A program made the translations under genes and the position numbers. Positions 47,083 to 53,000 of a stretch of 64,000 nucleotides of DNA are shown here, piece after piece. Numbering within the stretch: position 1 is the first letter of the stretch; each line of letters starts with the position of its first letter. Under the pieces are notes generated by a model. That model was not told where the DNA came from, searched no databases, and worked only from the letters and a program-made list of their open reading frames with translations. The stretch is from Aurelia coerulea (taxonomy: Eukaryota; Cnidaria; Scyphozoa; Semaeostomeae; Ulmaridae): the NCBI GenBank assembly GCA_039566865.1, contig CM076960.1:17280501-17344500 (forward strand). The letters run 5' to 3'.

Positions 47083-50000
47083 TGAATGGTAATACACTGT
47101 TTTCTAGCATGATATAATTGAACTGAATTGGATATCTACCGGGTGTTCCAAAAAGTGCCCACTTCCTTCAGCAACAGGACAAGGTACCGGGTGCGCCAAA
47201 ATAAACTATGCACGTTCGGCAGGCCACAATAAATCGTACACTGGACCGATTTTGAAGATTTATGACTTCATCGTTGGCAAAAGGCCTGAATTAGATTCTA
47301 GGATTTTTTGCAAATTTTTCTGTTTTCAGTTTTTAGAGCTAGAAGCGAGTTTCTTAACATTTTCTTTCTCGAAAACACTGAAAACGATAAAAAATCATCG
47401 ATCAAGTTTTCTAAAGAATCGACATGAATGGACAAAGAGAGAACTTTTTCGTGGTGATTTGCGATTTAGAAATCGACCAATTGTAATCTGCTGTACGAGA
47501 GTTCATACCAAACTCCCAAATCCTCCTGAAAATGTTTTCCCTTTGTTCATTCATGTGGAATCTTTTAAAATTTGATCGATGTTTTTGATCGTTTTCAATG
47601 TTTTCGAAAACGAACATTTTAACAAACTCGCTTCTAGCTCTAAAAACTGAAAACGGAAAAATTTGCAAAAAATCCTACAATCTAATTCAGGTTTTCTGCT
47701 AAAGATCAAGTCATAAATCTTCAAAATTGGACCAGTGTGCGATCTATTGTGGCCTGCCAAACGTGCATAGTTTATTTTGGCGCACCCGGTATAAGAGAAT
47801 AAAATATAGCCCTTTTCAGTGTTGTTTTCCTGCGACGGTGCCATTTGAATTTTCACCACATGCCTGATTGATGGCCCCTCATATAAAAGAAAATTGGCGT
47901 ATTGTCTCCTGTAGTTGCATCAGCCATGCACACCGTTAATAGCCCCTTCACAGGGTAGGACAACACGAAGAGAAACAATAGTGTTTGAGTGTTTGTTGAA
48001 TCTCTTTGGGTCACGGAACCATTTTGCTAAATGATTTTTTCTAGCACTGGTCAGAGCAATTTGTCGGATGAGATAAGAGGAAAGACAACAAAAACAGTAC
48101 ACAAACTTGAATTTTGTCGATCAAAAAGCCATCGCAAAAGCTCTCTTCTCGAATTGGGTAATGCAAAGAAAACTTTGCAGCGAAACAAGGGTGTCAGGAC
48201 ACCAATCCTTGAGGAGATATTTATTTCCCTTGTTGTCTTCTGTCTTTCTTGTTCACTCGTTTTTTCCTTGTTTTTTTGTTTGTTGTTTTTCCTGTCTTTT
48301 CTATTTCTTTCCTTTTGTCTTTGAGCAACATTTCAACTGAACTTGGCCTTTCCGCTTTCAGTTTGCTTGAACGTCAACACAAGGAAAGAAGAAAGAAAGC
48401 AGATAGTAAGGTGAATGAATATTCAATCAAAGCATGGGTTTCCTGACACCCTTGAACAAACTGAAAAGTTTAAACAAAAACGAACCTCAAAGATTTATGT
48501 TCACTTCCTGCGCCAAATTCTTTCACAAGCTTGAAATCCTTGATTCCGAAGTCCTTTAATTTCCCAAGAAATTTGACAAAATCCAGAATATCATTAGATC
48601 CAATCATCTGTTCAAGTTGATCAAGTTTGAAGCTTTCTACATAAGCTGAAAATGTGTAAGTATTCCCTTCTTTTTCAAGCGTCAAGCCAACTGCAAGTTT
48701 CCCCACCGTGATCGTTGTTACGCCAGTGAATTTCAAATCATTACTTCCTTTTTCCCTCTCAACTGAAACCTCCAAATCTGCGACCTGGATCTTACCCCCA
48801 AGGAATTTGAATGGTCCTTGCAGGACAATAGTCATTTTGAAGTATCTCCCCTGGCCAATGGTTATCTCTTTGATGTTGATGAGTCCATCAGGACGCGGGA
48901 AGAGTTGTGACGGCAGCTCTGCTTGTATTTGTGGATCAAGGCATTTAAGAAATTTAGGCATGTTGCTTTTGAATTTATCCGGGAATTTAAAGTTGAGTCC
49001 GCCAGGTTTGATTTCGATTGTGATTGGTAGGATATCTGGAATTTCAGATTCGGGTAAATCCACTTTGCAGCCCTTTTTCATGTTTTCTGTGAAGAAAATG
49101 AGACATAAGACATAAGAAAAGCTGATTTACCTTGCAATTTAGCTACAATTACCAACAAATTATCTTGCAAGTTACCGACCATTTTTTGCGACAAATACCT
49201 TGCAAGCCAACTTGATACACAGCCAATCACAGATCTCCATCAATTTGAAGCCCATGGGATTTTTGAAAATATTACAATCATTTCTTGCGCAAATCTAATT
49301 AGAAGTTCTTTTTCCAGGGAGATTTCTTTCACTTTTTTACCTACAATTCCATCATTTTATTCCATTCACATCATTTTACAATCAACGCCTCTCAACAATC
49401 AGATTTACTCCAAGAGTATATATGAATGTTGTTATATGCCTTTTTTCCAAATTTTTAAAAAGGTTAGTGCCAAATTCTATGACCTATTTCCTTGAATTGA
49501 ATGGCTTCGAAGAAACTTTTGCTATTTCACTATGATTCTACCTTTTACTTTTCTGAAATCTTCGTTTTTGTTTTAGAATTAGAGTGTTTTATTCTTTTTC
49601 AAGAATTCGAGAAAAATTGTTAAGGAAAATTAAAACCATCATAATTTTTAATTTGCTAATCATTTCCAGTTTCCCTGTGGTATGACACTTACCTTTGAGG
49701 GGTATTTTAACCCTAACATGAACTCCTTTAGGTATTTGCTTGGTATCGTACGGTGTGATGAAGGGGCCTACAAGTTTCATTAAAGCTGCGTTGTTCACCA
49801 TGATGATATCATCCTTTGCAATCATGATGATGCAATCACGCTCGATTCTTCCTAACATACTGAAATCACTGATGAATGCTCCCTCAGATATGAAATGCTC
49901 CAAAGCTTCTTGTATGTTGAAGATATCCTTGACGTCAATTATGATAGCTGGTCGTACTATCTGGCCTTTAGCTCTTGTCAAAACCAGGTAAACATCGCCT

Positions 50001-53000
50001 GATTTCATTGCCTTCGAGTTGGAAACTGAGGCTTTGCAGACGAGTTGGAATGTTTCTGAGCCAGAAGTTTCAATGTCATCAACTAACCCAATCTCGCCAG
50101 TACATTCGGGGTTTGCGAATGTTACACCCTCTAGATTGTCTGTACTTAGACCAATTCCCATGAAGTTGAGTTGAGAGATGGTAACGCCGAATATGCCCAT
50201 GATATCGACCATGAGTAATGTTTCGATATCCCATTTAAAAGGCATGGCTTCTTTTCCTTTTGGTTTGTCTATAATCATCTTCAGGCTGTGAGATGAGACA
50301 GCCAGTGTGCCTATGAATAGAGAGAAATGGATGATTTTGGAAGTGAAATGGAAGTGTTTTGAATAGCTATTAAAGGCTCCAATATTATGCACTATTATGC
50401 TGGTTGCGTAAAAAAAAGTTAACGCGTTTGATGGGCTGTGGATTGAAAATTACGCTGCCGATATTCAAAACATAAATGTTAATCTATCAGTCAAAAGCTA
50501 ATTTAGATGTGAAAATTTTGTTTGGTAAGATCGTGCACCTTTTAGACCCAGAAATTAGGAAATGCTAGTTAGAAGTTTGTATGGGAAGGAGAATTCTATG
50601 TTAGATTCGGATCCATGATTTACTTGCCATTTGAATTTAAATTTTATTTCTGAAATTGAAAATTGTATTGAATTCAAATCCTGTACCCGGGGGTGGTACT
50701 TGACTAGGGAAGTTACGGGGTGGTATGGAAACCTCTCCACACCCTTCCACCCTGTCGCATAAAAATGGGCCAAAAGTATACCCTGTGACATTACAATTTT
50801 GCCTCTCAAAAATAGAGAAGGATGCGAAGGATGAGGCAAGCGAGACAATCATTGTAAATTTATTCATCAAGAGAAGAATGCGATTTTTGCTTGTGATACC
50901 CCGTCGCATAATTTTCGTAAGAAAAGGATACCCTGTTGCATAATCTTTACCGCAAAAGGACAGCCTGTTGAGCGGCACATCCCGTCAGGTCAAGTATGGG
51001 AGTACCCCCCCCCCCCCCTTGGGATCTTGTATCAGAATTGAACATGGAATTCTTGTTCTAGTTTCATTTTCGAAAAAGTGAGTAAACGTCCGTGTGATAC
51101 TGCCCATCAAAAAACTGTAAAATCACCGTTTCGACCGAGGGTTGGATACGGAGCCCCTTTAAACCTGATTGAACTTACCTGTAGCCTTGATTGCCCATTC
51201 CTTGATACCCTTTACCGGCACACCAGCCGTGAAACCGAGGCTCAAGGACACATCAGTCAAAACGAAATTATCACCACTGAGCACGCGCCAAGGGTCTTTG
51301 GCTTTGCCATCAATTTTCACTTCCTTACTTGCTTTGCTTATTTCCAACTTTTCAAAGAAGAACTTGTCAGGGTAAATTAATTTTTGAGTAGAAGACATCA
51401 CGTTGATTGCTGGGAATAATTTCTCAAAGATCATTTTCAGAGAAGCTTTGACACAACCCTCGGATCCTTTATTTGTAAGTGTCACTTTTTCCCCAGTGAT
51501 TGCTGCCTCAACGCTGCATCTACCAGCGATTGTGTATGTTTTAGCGCCAGTTGTTTGTGCCACAAGAGTGTTCCATGCTTCTGGAAGGTTGTCGCGTTTT
51601 GCTAAAGAAATAAATGAAAATTTAAAAATATTTCTGGTGATATGTCAAATTTTCATTTTATTTAAAATCCTCTGCACATAAACCCCTTCAGCTTTACAAA
51701 CTCAGTCCCAAATAAGAAGTAAATAATTATTGTGATTTGGGGATTTAGAAATCGATTTGTTATAATCTGCTGTGCGAGCGTTAGTTCAATGTTCGAAGAA
51801 ATGTAACATGCTTCGAGAAGGTGGTCACATTTTACTACAGAAGTAGATAAAAGTTTAGAAGCATGTCAGGAGTTATTTCAAATAGCTATTGATTTCCGGA
51901 TGACATAGGAAAGATTTTTGACGTCTGAGGAATGACTGAAAAATGAACCTATTTTGATTTGCTGATAATGATATTTTGTCTTCCATATCTTGATTGTCAG
52001 AGTTAAGTTTATTTGCTACTGAGGAAGAGGTTACCTCCTCCGCAGAACTGTGGACATAATTCCTCCGCAGGTACATGTTAGTTGCAGCGCTCCTCCATAG
52101 AAGCACATCAGCAGTTACGTGGATTGCTCAGTGGTAGTACCCTTGATTACCAATCTGAAGGTTGGTGGTTCGAGTCCTCACCCTGCCGAGCCTGCTACGT
52201 ACAGTGAGGAGGGTCACCAACTCTCTGTAATTCCAGGCTAAAGGAATCATGAGATGTGGTCACATCAAGAGGAAGGACCAGACGCTGCTTCGATAAGTTA
52301 GGCTTCTCAGCGTCCTAAAACTACCTTCGGATGCTAGGTAGAAATATAAACAAAGTGTTTATTTTCTTTAAAGGCATTGAGTCATGGTAAATAGCGATTC
52401 TCCGCTTGGGTTCTGTCTTTTTTCATGTGACCAATCTGTTTACATGTGATCAGACATCAACTGCACAAATACGAGGCTACGTTGGCTACGCTTAGCCCAT
52501 TTCAAAGTTACAATATCATGTGTGCAGTTTGAATAACAGCCAATCAGATTGGCGTAAGCTATCATCATGACTCAGCAATTTTTGCGATTTGGGTACACGC
52601 GGTCTACTTACCATGACTCAATGCCTTTAACCATTCATGCAATCATTGTTAGTGATTTGACACTTATACTGGATACCTGCCTTTCTCTGATTAATCATCT
52701 TTGTGATCTAACGAAGCAAAGATCAAACTGGTGGTATCTAAACATCCCTCCAAACTTGCTCAAATCACGACAGTAACAGAATCGTGAAATAAATCATGCA
52801 TAGGAGTGTGACATGTAAGAGAATGATTGTGCCTATCACGCATTTTTAGATGTCGAATGTCTGGTAAATTGAAACAAAAGTCTTTTTAGAAGTATGAGAA
52901 AGGGTGAAATCTAGACTGATTACATTAGTCTCAGTTTTCCGTTTTTGATTTAATGATGGCTGTTGCTTCAAACTTGTATGAGTGAAAATAGAAAAAAAAA

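Noticed and set aside
48031..48446. Phe/Ser/Leu-rich overlapping ORFs
   Set aside because: They arise from a TTTCCTTGTTTTT-rich intron stretch inside a decayed inverted repeat.
52114..52190. Functional tRNA gene
   Set aside because: A and B boxes are present but the acceptor and anticodon stems do not pair properly and a SINE body follows.
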